Source of the DNA: Paraburkholderia sp. BCC1885
Lineage (GTDB): Bacteria > Pseudomonadota > Gammaproteobacteria > Burkholderiales > Burkholderiaceae
Reading direction: 5' to 3'
Assembly: GCF_900996235.1 (NCBI RefSeq)
Contig: NZ_CAAJGM010000077.1
Location: forward strand, 114,568 to 178,567
Length of the DNA: 64,000 nt
The notes under the pieces were generated by a model, which made no database searches, was not told the DNA's origin, and saw only the letters and a program-made list of their open reading frames with translations. Of the stretch, positions 46,810-54,781 are shown piece by piece (the first letter of the stretch is position 1; every line of letters starts with the position of its first letter). The position numbers were made by a program, and so were the translations under genes.

Positions 46810-47906
46810 TGCACCGTGACGCGCGGGCTGACTGATAAGCCCGGCGCCAGCGGCAGGCTGCGCCAGTCGTCGCCGTCGAACACGATTTTTACGGGCAGAC
46901 GCTGGACCACTTTCACATAGTTGCCGGTGGCGTTTTCAGCGGGCAGGCTGCTAAACACGGAACCTGTACCGCGCTGCAGGCTTTCGACGTGCGCATGCAG
47001 CAGCTTGTCCGGATAGGCGTCGACGGTGACGTCGACCGGCTGGCCGACCTTCATGTGGATGAGCTGCGTCTCCTTGAAGTTGGCGGTCACCCACATATCG
47101 TCAGGGACCACGGCGACGAGCGCCTGCCCTGGCGTCACGTAGTTGCCCAGATTCACGGTTCTGCGCGTGATCTTGCCCGCCTGGGGCGCGTCCACTTCCG
47201 TGTAGCTCAACTGGAGTTTGGCGTTGTCGACGTCGGCCTGTATCTGGCGCACCGATGCCTGCGTCGCGTCGATTTTGGTCCGCTGCGAGACGATTTGCGC
47301 CTGTGCGGCGGCGACCGCCTGCTTCGCGCTGTCGAGCTTCGCCAGCGAGCTTTTTGCGCTAGCCTGGCTCTGATCGAGCTGCTGACGCGTGATGGCGGCG
47401 GGGTCCACGCCCAGAAAGCGCGCCAGGTCCTGTTTCGCCTGCACCAGATCGGCCTCGGACACCCGTACCTGCGCCTCCTGCTGCGCGAGATTGGCGATCT
47501 GCACGGTCAGGTCGGCGCGCGCCTGCGCAACCTGTGCGACGGCATTGGCTTCCTGCGCTTCCGACTGTTCGAGCTTGACCTGATAGTCGCGCGGATCGAT
47601 GCGCAAGATAGGCTGGCCCTTGTCGACGTGCTGATTGTCTGCGACCAGCAATTCGATCACGCGCCCGCTGATCTGCGAGGCGATCTGGCTCTGGTTGCTG
47701 TCGATAAACGCGTCGTCCGTGCTCTCGTAATGCCGGCTATGCAGCCAGTAGAGCACGCCGGCCGCCACCAGCACGGTGAGCACGAGCGCGCCGATCAGCA
47801 GGTTCAGGCGCTTGCGGGCCGGGCTCACGGGGGCCTTGCCGGGCTCCGCGCCTGGGTTGCCTTGCGCGCCGGACGGCGTTTCCATATCGCTTTCACTGCC
47901 TGCCAT
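46806..47906 (-). CDS. EmrA-type membrane fusion protein
   Basis: This 366-residue HlyD/EmrA adaptor has a single membrane segment at about residues 34-54 (LNLLIGALVLTVLVAAGVLYWL). It is followed by the lipoyl motif (DDAFIDSNQSQIASQISGRVIELLVADNQHVDKGQPILRIDPRDYQ), a long alanine/glutamine-rich coiled coil and the return LSYTEVDAPQAGKITRRTVNLGNYVTPGQ. It is the first gene of the operon; its ATG 47906 lies 38 bp from the perfect palindrome that the divergent TetR presumably binds. Confidence 0.92.
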   Translation of the reverse strand: MAGSESDMETPSGAQGNPGAEPGKAPVSPARKRLNLLIGALVLTVLVAAGVLYWLHSRHYESTDDAFIDSNQSQIASQISGRVIELLVADNQHVDKGQPILRIDPRDYQVKLEQSEAQEANAVAQVAQARADLTVQIANLAQQEAQVRVSEADLVQAKQDLARFLGVDPAAITRQQLDQSQASAKSSLAKLDSAKQAVAAAQAQIVSQRTKIDATQASVRQIQADVDNAKLQLSYTEVDAPQAGKITRRTVNLGNYVTPGQALVAVVPDDMWVTANFKETQLIHMKVGQPVDVTVDAYPDKLLHAHVESLQRGTGSVFSSLPAENATGNYVKVVQRLPVKIVFDGDDWRSLPLAPGLSVSPRVTVQ

Positions 47907-47943
47907 CGGTCTCTCCAGAAATACTCAATTGCCGGGATCATAC

Positions 47944-47970
47944 AATAGAACGGTACGGTACCGTTCTATT
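47944..47970. promoter_or_regulatory. 27-bp perfect palindrome, TetR operator
   Basis: AATAGAACGGTAC (47944-47956), a central G, then GTACCGTTCTATT (47958-47970): two 13-bp arms with no mismatch. It lies between the EmrA-type gene and the divergent tetR (38 and 51 bp from their starts), so one repressor dimer pair could silence both promoters. Confidence 0.85.
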
Positions 47971-48020
47971 CACCCAGAGAAACTGTGATAATTTGAGGGT
48001 CATTTTTTCCGGCAGGCAGC

Positions 48021-48737
48021 ATGATCAAACGCATCATCAAGGGCGGCGATAGCCCCTCGACGGCCTTCTCACTCAAGATGCGGTTTTGTCCGCGCAAGGG
48101 CCGACCGTCCGCGTCGATGGCGGGCGAGGTCGAAGAACGGATCCTCGATGCCGCCACCGCGGTGTTTCTCGAATACGGTTTCGCGGGCGCTTCGCTGGAG
48201 CGGATTGCCGATCGGGCATCCGCCAGCAAGGCCACGCTATACAGCCGCTACGAAAATAAAGAAGCGCTTTTTTCCGCGGTCGTGACACGCTCCGTGGAGC
48301 GCAGCATGCGCATCATCGCGGACACAAGACGAGCCGACTCCTTGCTGGAGTTGCTGACTTTCGCGACGAGGACGCTGGTCACGCGCCTGTTGAGCGATGA
48401 AGTTATCGCGTTGACGCGGGTGGTGGTAGCAGATGCGCCGCGCTTCCCGGCGCTTGCGCAATTGACCCATGAGGCGGGGCGTCTGCGTGCGATCGAAATG
48501 GTCACCACGCTGATAGCAGAGCATTCGCAGCAGCCGCGCGCCGCGCGCAGCGAAGCCACGCGCAAAAATCACGCGCGCGTTCTGGCGACGCAGATTCTGG
48601 ATTCCATCGTGGCGCCGCTTCTGATGCGGGCGATGCTCGGCCAGAATGTGGACGGCGTGCGCAGCGAGATCGACTCGCATATCAAGCGGATGCTGGCCAT
48701 CTTCGTGGCGGCGCATGCGCTCGATCCGTTCCAGTGA
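48021..48737 (+). CDS. TetR-family regulator of the Emr-type pump
   Basis: This 238-residue TetR repressor has a basic leader of about 35 residues, then the DNA-binding domain (EERILDAATAVFLEYGFAGASLERIADRASASKATLYSRYENKEALFSAVV). The C-terminal domain resembles the AcrR-like TetR_C type (LLMRAMLGQNVDGVRSEIDSHIKRML). It is divergent from the pump operon across the 27-bp palindrome. An internal methionine (residue 33) could be an alternative start. The ligand is unknown. Confidence 0.9.
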   Translation: MIKRIIKGGDSPSTAFSLKMRFCPRKGRPSASMAGEVEERILDAATAVFLEYGFAGASLERIADRASASKATLYSRYENKEALFSAVVTRSVERSMRIIADTRRADSLLELLTFATRTLVTRLLSDEVIALTRVVVADAPRFPALAQLTHEAGRLRAIEMVTTLIAEHSQQPRAARSEATRKNHARVLATQILDSIVAPLLMRAMLGQNVDGVRSEIDSHIKRMLAIFVAAHALDPFQ

Positions 48738-48872
48738 GATTGCGCATCGTTTGATGTGCCGGACGCCGCCGGCGTATTCGGCAAAACATCATCGCTGAAA
48801 TTTCATTCGCGATGCTTAACATGTTGGTGGGTACGCGTGCGCAGACCGGACTACTTTAGCGCGGCGAGACCC

Positions 48873-49745
48873 TCATCCCGCGCCGTGAAGCTGTTGCAGC
48901 AGATCCAGAAATAACTCGAGCGCGCGCGTTGTCGGGCGGGAAATTTCGGTAATCGCGCTGATCGTATTTTCATAGACCGGGCCGGACGGCACTTTCGCGA
49001 GCGCGTGGCGCTTTGCAAACGACGCCGCATAGAACTGCGGCAACAGGCCGACATAGTGTCCCGACAACACCAGCATCGCGACCGCCTCAAGCCCTAACGC
49101 AGACGGTCCACGCTCCATCCCCAGCATATTGAGCGCCTCGTGCACGAACGGCTGCTCGCGATAGACGAGCGGTAAGGTCGACGCCTCGCGCAACTTGTGC
49201 CGCGCCACGTAGAGTGTTTGCCGCTCGATGAAGAGCGGCCGGTAATGAAACCCCGCCTCGCGCCGGTACATGCCGCGAATTGCCACCTGGACATGGCGTT
49301 CCCGCAATGCCAGATCGAGTTCGTTAAACGTCATGACACGAAGCTCGACGCTCACGTCCGGCGCCTGCTGTTTAAGTGCGGCGAGAACTTCGGACAGGTG
49401 GCAGCCGTCGTCGCTAATGATGTGCTCGACCATGCCGATCGACAGAGTGCCAGACAGCACGCCGCGCACGGCGTCGATTTCCGGCTGGATCCGTTCCAGC
49501 GCGCGGATCGCGTCGCGCGCCAGATCGAGCGCGACTTTTCCCGCATGCGTCAGCACGAATCCCGAGGGGCCGCGCTCGCACAAGCGGGCACCCAGCGTCT
49601 CCTCGACTTCGCGGATATGACGGCTAATCGAGGCCTTCGACATATTCAACTGCTTTTCCGCAGCCGCGAAGCCATTGGCCTGCGCGACGGCGCAGAAGAT
49701 GCGCAGCGAGCGCAAATCGCGTTCGGTGAAATCGGCTCGTGGCAC
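48873..49745 (-). CDS. LysR-family regulator of the ureohydrolase/Rid operon
   Basis: This 290-residue LysR protein starts with GTG 49745 after GAGGAG at eight bases. The helix-turn-helix lies near residues 20-45 (AQANGFAAAEKQLNMSKASISRHIREVEE), and the effector domain follows from about residue 92. It is divergent from a six-gene transport and catabolic operon; an ATGGTT-N11-AACCAT operator lies between them, 51 bp from its own start. The inducer is probably the transported compound or a product. Confidence 0.9.
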   Translation of the reverse strand: MPRADFTERDLRSLRIFCAVAQANGFAAAEKQLNMSKASISRHIREVEETLGARLCERGPSGFVLTHAGKVALDLARDAIRALERIQPEIDAVRGVLSGTLSIGMVEHIISDDGCHLSEVLAALKQQAPDVSVELRVMTFNELDLALRERHVQVAIRGMYRREAGFHYRPLFIERQTLYVARHKLREASTLPLVYREQPFVHEALNMLGMERGPSALGLEAVAMLVLSGHYVGLLPQFYAASFAKRHALAKVPSGPVYENTISAITEISRPTTRALELFLDLLQQLHGAG

Positions 49746-49795
49746 TCAGGTGACTCCTCAGTCGAGGTGAATGAAGCAAAACAGGCTCATAGGAA

Positions 49796-49818
49796 ATGGT
49801 TTCGTTTTCCGGAACCAT
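49796..49818. promoter_or_regulatory. LysR-type operator ATGGTT-N11-AACCAT
   Basis: Perfect 6-bp arms at 49796-49801 and 49813-49818 enclose exactly 11 bases, the canonical T-N11-A site. A nested GGAAA/TTTCC dyad overlaps it. It lies between the LysR gene and the binding-protein gene, where it could serve autoregulation and activation. Confidence 0.75.
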
Positions 49819-49956
49819 ACCGCTAAAAAAATCATTTTTCACCCTCTTTATGGCGACATACATTGAATCGGCGGACAAATCGCGCCAAGTCGCGGGGTCC
49901 GCGCTGTGCCAGTCCGTCACCCCACACGAGCCCATGACCATCACGCGGAGAGCGCA

Positions 49957-50808
49957 ATGAAACAACTGAGCAGACGATCCTTCATCAAAACCACGCTCGC
50001 GTCCGGCGTGGCGCTGGCGCTGCCGAAGCTCGCCTTTGCCGAGGGCGGCACGCTCGCGGATATCAAGCAGCGCGGCAAGCTGGTGGTCGGCACGGAAGCC
50101 GCGTATGAGCCGTTTGAATTTGTCGAAAACGGCCAGATCGTCGGCTACGGTCACGACGTGCTCGAACTGATGGCGGCGAAGCTCGGCGTGAAGCTGGAGC
50201 AGATGAATCTGCCGTTCCAGGGCCTGCTTCCGGGCCTGATGGCGCACAAGTTCGACTTCGTGGCCACCAGCGTCGGCATCACGCCGGAGCGCGCCAAACG
50301 CTTTGCGTTCAGCGAGCCGGTCGGCGTGGTGCGCTCGGTGCTGCTGGTGCGCGCCGACGACAGCTCCATCAAGCGCGATCTCGACATCGGCGGCAAGACG
50401 ATCGGCACGCAGATGGGTTCGTCGTCGCAACCGGTCGCCGACGAGTTCGAGAAGGAGTTGAAAGAGAAGACCGGCAAGGGCTACGCGGGCACCAAGCTGT
50501 TTCAGGCGTATCCGGACGTATCGACCGCGCTCGCCAACAAAACCGTCGACGTGGCGCTCATGCCGTCGAACATCGCCGCCGTGGAGATGAAGCGGCAACC
50601 GAATGAGTTCCGCATTGCAGGCACCATCGGTCAGCCCAAGTTGCTGGCGTGGGTGGCGAACCCGAACGACCTCGAAATTCGCAAGTTCATCAACGATTCG
50701 CTCGAAGAATTCCACGCGAACGGCAAGCTCGCCGCGTTGCAGACGAAGTGGTTCGGCGCGCCGATGGACACGCCGCGCACGGATTATCTGCCGGCCGGCG
50801 CCATCTGA
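49957..50808 (+). CDS. Amino-acid-type ABC substrate-binding protein, Tat-exported
   Basis: This 283-residue periplasmic binding protein of the polar amino-acid family (SBP_bac_3) starts MKQLSRRSFIKTT, a twin-arginine signal (Arg6-Arg7, with Phe9 and Lys11) followed by a hydrophobic stretch to AFA. The mature domain has GKLVVGTEAAYEPFEFVENGQIVGYGHDV. Tat export is unusual for this family and suggests folding before export. It is first of six genes whose other members are two permeases, a ureohydrolase-like enzyme, the ATPase and a Rid protein, so the ligand may be a guanidino or amidino compound. Confidence 0.9.
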   Translation: MKQLSRRSFIKTTLASGVALALPKLAFAEGGTLADIKQRGKLVVGTEAAYEPFEFVENGQIVGYGHDVLELMAAKLGVKLEQMNLPFQGLLPGLMAHKFDFVATSVGITPERAKRFAFSEPVGVVRSVLLVRADDSSIKRDLDIGGKTIGTQMGSSSQPVADEFEKELKEKTGKGYAGTKLFQAYPDVSTALANKTVDVALMPSNIAAVEMKRQPNEFRIAGTIGQPKLLAWVANPNDLEIRKFINDSLEEFHANGKLAALQTKWFGAPMDTPRTDYLPAGAI

Positions 50809-50819
50809 CGCACGACGCC

Positions 50820-51500
50820 ATGCTCAACTGGTTCGACAAGGGTGGCGTGATCGCGCCATTTCTCGACGGCGTCGTTTCGGGAACCGCGCTGACGCTGGCC
50901 GCCTCTGTCGGTGCGTTTGCGCTCGGCCTCGCGCTTGGGATCGTATTGCTGCTCGCGCGCATTGCGCCGTTCGGTCCGCTGCGTGCGCTGGTGATTCTAT
51001 GGGTGAGCCTGATTCGCGGCACGCCCGCGCTGATTCACATGTTGATTGCGTACTACATGGTGCCGGCGCTGCTCAATATTTCGATCTCGCCGGTCACCGC
51101 GGGAATCGCGGCACTCGCATGCAATACCAGTGCGTACATCGTCGAGATTCTGCGTGGTTCGCTCGGCACGATTTCGTGGGGCCAGCGCGCGGCCGGCTTC
51201 GCGATCGGCATGCGTGCTGCGCAAGTATGGCGTCACATACTGCTGCCGCAAATGATTTATCGCGCCATTCCGCCGCTTACCAGTGAGTTCACGCTCCTCC
51301 TGAAAGCGTCGTCGCTGATGTCGATCATCGCGGTGCCGGAGCTTGCAACGGTCGCTCGCAACGCCACGCTGCAAACCGATTTGCCGCTACAGGTCTTCAC
51401 GATTACGGCGGGCGTCTACTTCGTGATCCTGTTCTGCATCTCGGCTGTGTCGCGCGTATGCGAGCGCCGTGTTTCGAGGATGCTGCCCCATGGCCATTGA
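50820..51500 (+). CDS. ABC transporter permease, amino-acid type (subunit 1)
   Basis: This 226-residue inner-membrane permease of the HisM/GlnP family has about five membrane segments. It starts MLNWFDKGGVIAPFLDGVVSGTALTLAASVGAF at ATG 50820. The family motif SLIRGTPALIHMLIAYY is present, as is the EAA loop for ATPase contact (AAGFAIGMRAAQVWRHILLPQMI). It starts 11 bp after the binding-protein stop, and its end overlaps the next permease by 11 bases. Confidence 0.92.
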   Translation: MLNWFDKGGVIAPFLDGVVSGTALTLAASVGAFALGLALGIVLLLARIAPFGPLRALVILWVSLIRGTPALIHMLIAYYMVPALLNISISPVTAGIAALACNTSAYIVEILRGSLGTISWGQRAAGFAIGMRAAQVWRHILLPQMIYRAIPPLTSEFTLLLKASSLMSIIAVPELATVARNATLQTDLPLQVFTITAGVYFVILFCISAVSRVCERRVSRMLPHGH

Positions 51501-52152
51501 TTTTTCCATCGTCCGCGAAGCCGTGCCGGTGTTGCTCGACGGGCTGCGCGTCACCGCGCTGGTTAGCGCGATCGGCATTCCGCTGGGCGCGCTTGCGGGA
51601 ATCATCGCGGCTTACGCGGCGCAGTCGCGCACGGTCCTGAGGCCGGTGGCGCTCGCCTATGTCGAGCTGGTGCGCAACATTCCGTACCTGATTCTCGTCT
51701 ACCTGTCCTTCTTTGGACTGCCGAAGCTCGGCGTCAATGCCTCGGCGATGACCGTCGCGATCGGCTGCACGGCGTTTTATACGGGCGGCTACTTCTGCGA
51801 GATCCTGCGCGCGGCCTTGCATAGTGTGCCGCGCGGCCAGACCCAGGCGTCGTTTTCTCTGGGCATGACGTTCTGGCAGACGCAGCGCCATGTCATCGCA
51901 CCGCAGTTGTTCGGCTACATCACGCCGCCGGCCACGAGCCTCGTGATCATGATGTTCAAGGACTCGGCGATCTTCTCGGTGATGAGCCTGCCTGAGATGA
52001 CTTACCAGAGCAATCTGCTCACCGCCAACACCTTTGCGTATGTCGAAGTGCTCGGCACGACGGCATTGATCTACTGGATCTGCAGCGTTCTGCTCGCCGG
52101 CGTCGGCCGCCGTCTGGAGACCGTAATCGGACGGCGCGCGCGCCACGTCTGA
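51490..52152 (+). CDS. ABC transporter permease, amino-acid type (subunit 2)
   Basis: This 220-residue partner permease starts at ATG 51490 (MAIDFSIVREAVPVLLDGLRVTAL), overlapping the first permease. LVRNIPYLILVYLSFFGLPKLG and the EAA loop (ASFSLGMTFWQTQRHVIAPQLFGYITPP) are typical. Together the two subunits form the channel for the Tat-exported binding protein and the ATPase encoded two genes later. The next gene starts 33 bp downstream. Confidence 0.92.
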   Translation: MAIDFSIVREAVPVLLDGLRVTALVSAIGIPLGALAGIIAAYAAQSRTVLRPVALAYVELVRNIPYLILVYLSFFGLPKLGVNASAMTVAIGCTAFYTGGYFCEILRAALHSVPRGQTQASFSLGMTFWQTQRHVIAPQLFGYITPPATSLVIMMFKDSAIFSVMSLPEMTYQSNLLTANTFAYVEVLGTTALIYWICSVLLAGVGRRLETVIGRRARHV

Positions 52153-52185
52153 CGCAGATTCCGCCATTCCCCTGGAGACACTCGC

Positions 52186-53145
52186 ATGACTCGATACACC
52201 GTCGCGCCGCGCATCGGCCATCCCACCTTGCTTTACTCGGAACTCGATCTCGACATCGACAACCTGAAAGCCGATATCGCCGTGCTCGGCATGCCGTATG
52301 GCGCGCCGTATGCGCCGTCCGATTTCAGCAATGACCAGACCAACGCGCCTTCGGCGATCCGCCAGGCGACCGACCGCGTCGTGCGCAAGCCGGATCACTA
52401 CGACTTCGATATCGATGGGCCGCTCTTGCAAGGCCGCGATGACGTGCGCTTTGTCGATTGCGGCGACATCGTGCCCGATCTGACGCAGCCCGGCGAGCAT
52501 TACGCACGCGCCGAAGCGGCCGTGCGCCGCATCGTCGCCGGTGGGGCCATGCCGATCGTGCTCGGCGGCGATCATGGCATCACCACGCCGATCCTGCGCG
52601 GCCTCGACGCCAGAGGCCCGATCACGCTCGTGCATGTCGACGCGCATCTCGACTGGCGCGACGACGTGAACGGCGTTCGCGAAGGCCTGTCGAGTCCGAT
52701 TCGCCGCGCCTCGGAAATGGCGCACGTCGACCGCATCATCCAGATCGGTTTGCGGGCGCAAGGCAGCGGACGCGGCGAGGAACTGGCCGCCGCACGCGCC
52801 TATGGCTCGGAACTGGTCACCGCATATGAGTTGCACGACATCGGCATGGACGCGGTGCTCGCGCGCATTCCCGATGGCGGCAACTACTATCTGACGATCG
52901 ACGCCGATGGTCTCGATCCAGCGGTAATGCCGGCTGTCGCCGGACCGGCGCCCGGCGGTGTGACCTTCGTGCAGGCGCGCAAGCTGATTCACGGGCTGGT
53001 GAAAAAGGGCCGCGTGGTCGGCATGGATATCGTCGAGATTCAGCCGGAAAAGGACGACGCCAATCTGATTTCCTGCGTGACCGCCGGGCGGCTGATTCTC
53101 AACCTGATTGGCGCCTCGATCCGCGCGGGATATTTCGACAAATGA
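52186..53145 (+). CDS. Ureohydrolase (agmatinase/arginase family) of uncertain specificity
   Basis: This 319-residue di-manganese hydrolase-fold enzyme should release urea or an analogous product from a guanidino compound. The metal ligands are present: His130 in LGGDHG, Asp152/His154/Asp156 in VDAHLDW, and Asp239/Asp241 in TIDADGLDP. The loop that in agmatinases reads HGTxFRRA appears here as LSSPIRRA (about residues 168-175), so a conserved histidine is missing and substrate choice is probably different. It lies inside an ABC operon, between the permeases and the ATPase, whose start overlaps its stop by four bases. Confidence 0.87.
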   Translation: MTRYTVAPRIGHPTLLYSELDLDIDNLKADIAVLGMPYGAPYAPSDFSNDQTNAPSAIRQATDRVVRKPDHYDFDIDGPLLQGRDDVRFVDCGDIVPDLTQPGEHYARAEAAVRRIVAGGAMPIVLGGDHGITTPILRGLDARGPITLVHVDAHLDWRDDVNGVREGLSSPIRRASEMAHVDRIIQIGLRAQGSGRGEELAAARAYGSELVTAYELHDIGMDAVLARIPDGGNYYLTIDADGLDPAVMPAVAGPAPGGVTFVQARKLIHGLVKKGRVVGMDIVEIQPEKDDANLISCVTAGRLILNLIGASIRAGYFDK

Positions 53146-53888
53146 GTTCGAATCAGGCCATCATCGAGATTCGGGGCGTCGACAAATGGTACGGCAGCCA
53201 TCACGTGCTGAAGCAGTGCTCGACGCGCGTGAACAAGGGCGAGATCGTCGTGGTGTGCGGACCATCGGGTTCGGGCAAGTCGACGTTGATCAAGACCGTC
53301 AATGCACTGGAGCCGTTCCAGAAGGGCGATATCGTCGTCGACGGTACCTCGCTCGCCGCGAAGTCGACCAATCTGCCGAAGCTGCGCAGCCGCGTCGGCA
53401 TGGTGTTCCAGCATTTCGAACTGTTTCCGCATCTGGACCTGACGCGCAATCTCACGCTCGCGCAACGCATCGTGCTAGGCCGCGGCGAGGACCAGGCCCT
53501 TACGAAAGCGCGCGAACTGCTCGAGCGCGTTGGGCTGTCGGCGCACGCGCACAAGTATCCGGCGCAGTTGTCGGGTGGCCAGCAGCAGCGTGTGGCGATT
53601 GCGCGCGCCTTGTCGATGGATCCGATGGCGATGCTGTTCGACGAGCCCACTTCGGCGCTCGACCCCGAAATGGTCAACGAAGTGCTCGACGTCATGGTCG
53701 AACTGGCGCGCGAAGGCATGACCATGATGGTGGTCACGCACGAAATGGGCTTCGCGCGGCGCGTCGCGCATCGGGTCGTTTTCATGGAAGATGGCGCGAT
53801 CATCGAGGACAGTCCGACCGACGCGTTCTTCGAGGACGCCGCCAGCACCGCCGCGAAACGCTTTCTTTCCAAGATCCTTCATCACTAA
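53142..53888 (+). CDS. ABC transporter ATPase, polar amino-acid type
   Basis: This 248-residue ATPase of the GlnQ/HisP family has Walker A GPSGSGKST at residues 40-48, the Q-loop in MVFQHFELFPHL, the signature LSGGQQQR, Walker B AMLFDEPTSALDPE and the switch histidine in VVTHEMGFA. Its ATG overlaps the ureohydrolase stop (ATGA), which ties the enzyme to the transporter by translational coupling. The Rid gene follows 18 bp later. Confidence 0.94.
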   Translation: MSSNQAIIEIRGVDKWYGSHHVLKQCSTRVNKGEIVVVCGPSGSGKSTLIKTVNALEPFQKGDIVVDGTSLAAKSTNLPKLRSRVGMVFQHFELFPHLDLTRNLTLAQRIVLGRGEDQALTKARELLERVGLSAHAHKYPAQLSGGQQQRVAIARALSMDPMAMLFDEPTSALDPEMVNEVLDVMVELAREGMTMMVVTHEMGFARRVAHRVVFMEDGAIIEDSPTDAFFEDAASTAAKRFLSKILHH

Positions 53889-53906
53889 ACTTTCGAGCCA
53901 CACGAT

Positions 53907-54326
53907 ATGACGACTCATACGCGCATCCGCAAATTCAACACTCGCGAAACGTATCCCGAGCAGAAGCTCGACAACGATCTGTGCCAGGCAGTTGTCGCCG
54001 GCAACACGGTGTATCTGCGCGGCCAGATCGGCCAGGATCTCGACACGCGCGAGTCGGTGGGCATCGGCGACGTCACCGCGCAAACCGAGAAGGCGATGTC
54101 GAACGTCAAGATGCTGCTCGATGAATGCGGCAGCAAGCTGGAGGACATCTGCAAGGTGACGGTCTACATCATCGACCCGCGCTATCGCGAAGCCGTCTAC
54201 AACGTGATGGGCCGCTGGCTCAAGGGCGTGTTTCCGGTCTCGACCGGCATTGTCGTGCAGGCGCTTGCGCGCCCCGAATGGGTGGTGGAGATCGACGTCG
54301 TGGCGGTCAAGCCGGACGCGAAATGA
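53907..54326 (+). CDS. Rid family protein lacking the catalytic arginine
   Basis: This 139-residue YjgF/YER057c/UK114 (Rid) fold protein is probably a cytosolic trimer. It shows GNTVYLRGQIGQD, TEKAMSNVKMLLDECGSKLEDICKVTVYI and the C-terminal WVVEIDVVAV. Archetypal RidA hydrolyses reactive imines using an arginine in PARS; here that stretch is PVST, with Ser112 in the arginine position. It therefore belongs to another Rid subfamily and probably acts on a specific pathway intermediate. It is last of the LysR-linked operon. Confidence 0.88.
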   Translation: MTTHTRIRKFNTRETYPEQKLDNDLCQAVVAGNTVYLRGQIGQDLDTRESVGIGDVTAQTEKAMSNVKMLLDECGSKLEDICKVTVYIIDPRYREAVYNVMGRWLKGVFPVSTGIVVQALARPEWVVEIDVVAVKPDAK

Positions 54327-54348
54327 CAAATCCGTCATGAACGCGTCA

Positions 54349-54400
54349 CCTCGGTGCAAACGGCCGAGGCTGAGAATGGGTTCGTAGCTTCGCTGCTACG
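54349..54400 (+). terminator. Two tandem stem-loops after the Rid gene
   Basis: CCTCGG/CCGAGG (54349-54354 and 54364-54369) and CGTAGC/GCTACG (54383-54388 and 54395-54400) are perfect 6-bp stems with short loops in the 133-bp gap before the DUF4148 gene. No T-run follows, so they may be a weak terminator or leader structures of the next transcript. Confidence 0.35.
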
Positions 54401-54459
54401 TGAAACGAGCCGGGAGCGATAGACGCACGAGCCGGCGCAACCCATTCCAGGAGTCTGTC

Positions 54460-54762
54460 ATGAAACTCACCCGATATGCCGTACTTGCCACCGTCATGGG
54501 CACGCTTGCGTTTGCCGATCGAACGGCGTTCGCGCAGACTGCCGCCGCCATGACGCCCCCCGTAGTCGCGGCAAACACCGGTAAAACGCGCGCCGAGGTT
54601 CGCGCGGAACTGGTTCAGGCGGAACTGGTTCAGGCGGAACAGCAAGGGCTGCTGCCAGTGTCGAAAAACAACTATCCGCCGACACAGCAGGCGATCGCGC
54701 GAAACCGTACCGAATATCTGGCGCGGTATCAGGACGATCGCTCACGCTTGGCGTCCAATTGA
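54460..54762 (+). CDS. DUF4148 small exported protein
   Basis: This 100-residue secreted protein has a signal peptide to about residue 26 (ending AFAQT). The mature part carries the DUF4148 motif KTRAEVRAELVQAE...GLLP...NNYPPT, common in Burkholderiales. ATG 54460 is chosen over an upstream start at 54400 because it begins the signal peptide and has AGGAG upstream. A 15-bp in-frame tandem duplication repeats AELVQ. It is convergent with the sensor kinase. The function is unknown. Confidence 0.82.
   Translation: MKLTRYAVLATVMGTLAFADRTAFAQTAAAMTPPVVAANTGKTRAEVRAELVQAELVQAEQQGLLPVSKNNYPPTQQAIARNRTEYLARYQDDRSRLASN
54604..54640. repeat. 15-bp tandem duplication inside the DUF4148 gene
   Basis: GCGGAACTGGTTCAG occurs at 54604-54618 and again, identical, at 54619-54633, followed by a partial third unit GCGGAAC. 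The unit is five codons, so the frame is kept. Exact identity suggests a recent slippage event. Confidence 0.85.
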
Positions 54763-54781
54763 TTCGACGTGTCCCAGTACC

